64,000 bases of DNA, from the NCBI GenBank assembly GCA_963678675.1, contig OY783197.1, forward strand, positions 15,618,402 to 15,682,401, in the 5' to 3' direction. Shown here piece by piece: positions 63,549-64,000 of the stretch. The stretch is from Xiphydria camelus (lineage: Eukaryota; Arthropoda; Insecta; Hymenoptera; Xiphydriidae). Both the position numbers and the translations under genes were made by a program. Under the pieces are notes generated by a model. It worked only from the letters and a program-made list of their open reading frames with translations, made no database searches and had not been told where the DNA came from. The stretch's first letter is position 1; every line of letters begins with the position of its first letter.

Positions 63549-64000
63549 AATAATCCGATAGTCGATAATATAGAGTCATGTCATTTCCTTCTTTTTTTAA
63601 GCTATTTTGACAGCTTGATACATTTACTGTCACCATATGAAACGAGCAATTGAACATATATAATCGGCATGAAACCATAATATATGTTATTGCATGGAAA
63701 TAATTGCGGTAATGGAAATGCTCGCTATAATTTTCTGAATTCAAGGAAAAAGAAAAAATATTTTAAAAGTAATTTTAGGAAAGGAGATACAGGCACTTGA
63801 AGTCATACATAATATGTATTCTCTCACATACATTTGATGGTGTATGCGTGCGGTCGCATTTGTGTATACGCATCCCCCCCCTCCCCCCGAACATCACCGA
63901 ACAGTCGACGATGAAAGCCGGAATATATCTCACACATTCAATGGCACGTGTGTGTGTTTGATCTATGTATACATATTTCCGATCATAGCCGACTGTCGCC
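63549..64000. other. Unassigned AT-rich DNA with a poly-C tract
   Basis: No gene. CCCCCCCCCTCCCCCC lies at about 63872-63888. Confidence 0.5.

Overview
The window looks like gene-poor nuclear DNA from an insect; hymenopteran is my guess from the element families, not a demonstrated placement. There is no bacterial gene architecture. Recognisable proteins are almost all transposable-element (TE) proteins, split by GT-AG introns, frameshifts, stop codons and nested insertions. The only convincing host-gene candidate is the 3' end of a mitochondrial-fission-regulator-like gene (minus strand, 869-1321). A possible host exon at about 45936-46115 is much weaker.

Layout. 1-8 kb: the host gene end, PIF/Harbinger fragments, several foldback/hairpin elements and a deleted mariner (6923-7290). 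8.0-11.4 kb: an element with about 300-bp inverted ends and a TA duplication, holding a decayed Ty3/gypsy gag-protease-RT fragment. 11.9-22.2 kb: a Helitron whose 3' part was duplicated in tandem. One duplicate took a 5.7-kb TTAA (Kolobok-type) transposon encoding a Mutator-like transposase fused to a DEDDh exonuclease, itself cut by a Harbinger MITE. The other took a DD41D mariner, itself cut by a MITE.

22.3-37.6 kb: a pogo-like element (about 3.7 kb without insertions) inflated to 15.3 kb by an intact Copia retrotransposon with LTRs that look identical, by a Tigger element, and by a 4.5-kb element of uncertain superfamily that itself hosts a small Helitron with a higher-order tandem array. 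Each insertion has a target-site duplication; removing the Tigger and the 4.5-kb element rejoins the transposase frame.

38-57 kb: a TTAA MITE, a 5'-truncated R1/LOA/I-type LINE, a deleted pogo element with three nested elements, a two-gene PIF/Harbinger element (HARBI1-like nuclease plus Myb/SANT-like protein) with three nested elements, a Polinton-type DNA polymerase B fragment, and further TTAA elements including one with a Kolobok-type transposase N-terminus. 58.1-62.4 kb is one very large inverted repeat around remnants of a SWIM-zinc-finger transposon gene, followed by more hairpin MITEs.

Only the Copia polyprotein (23145-27182) looks intact. No rRNA, tRNA gene or CRISPR array was seen. 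Intervals without a note elsewhere are AT-rich and show nothing I can support. All boundaries and splice sites were read by eye.
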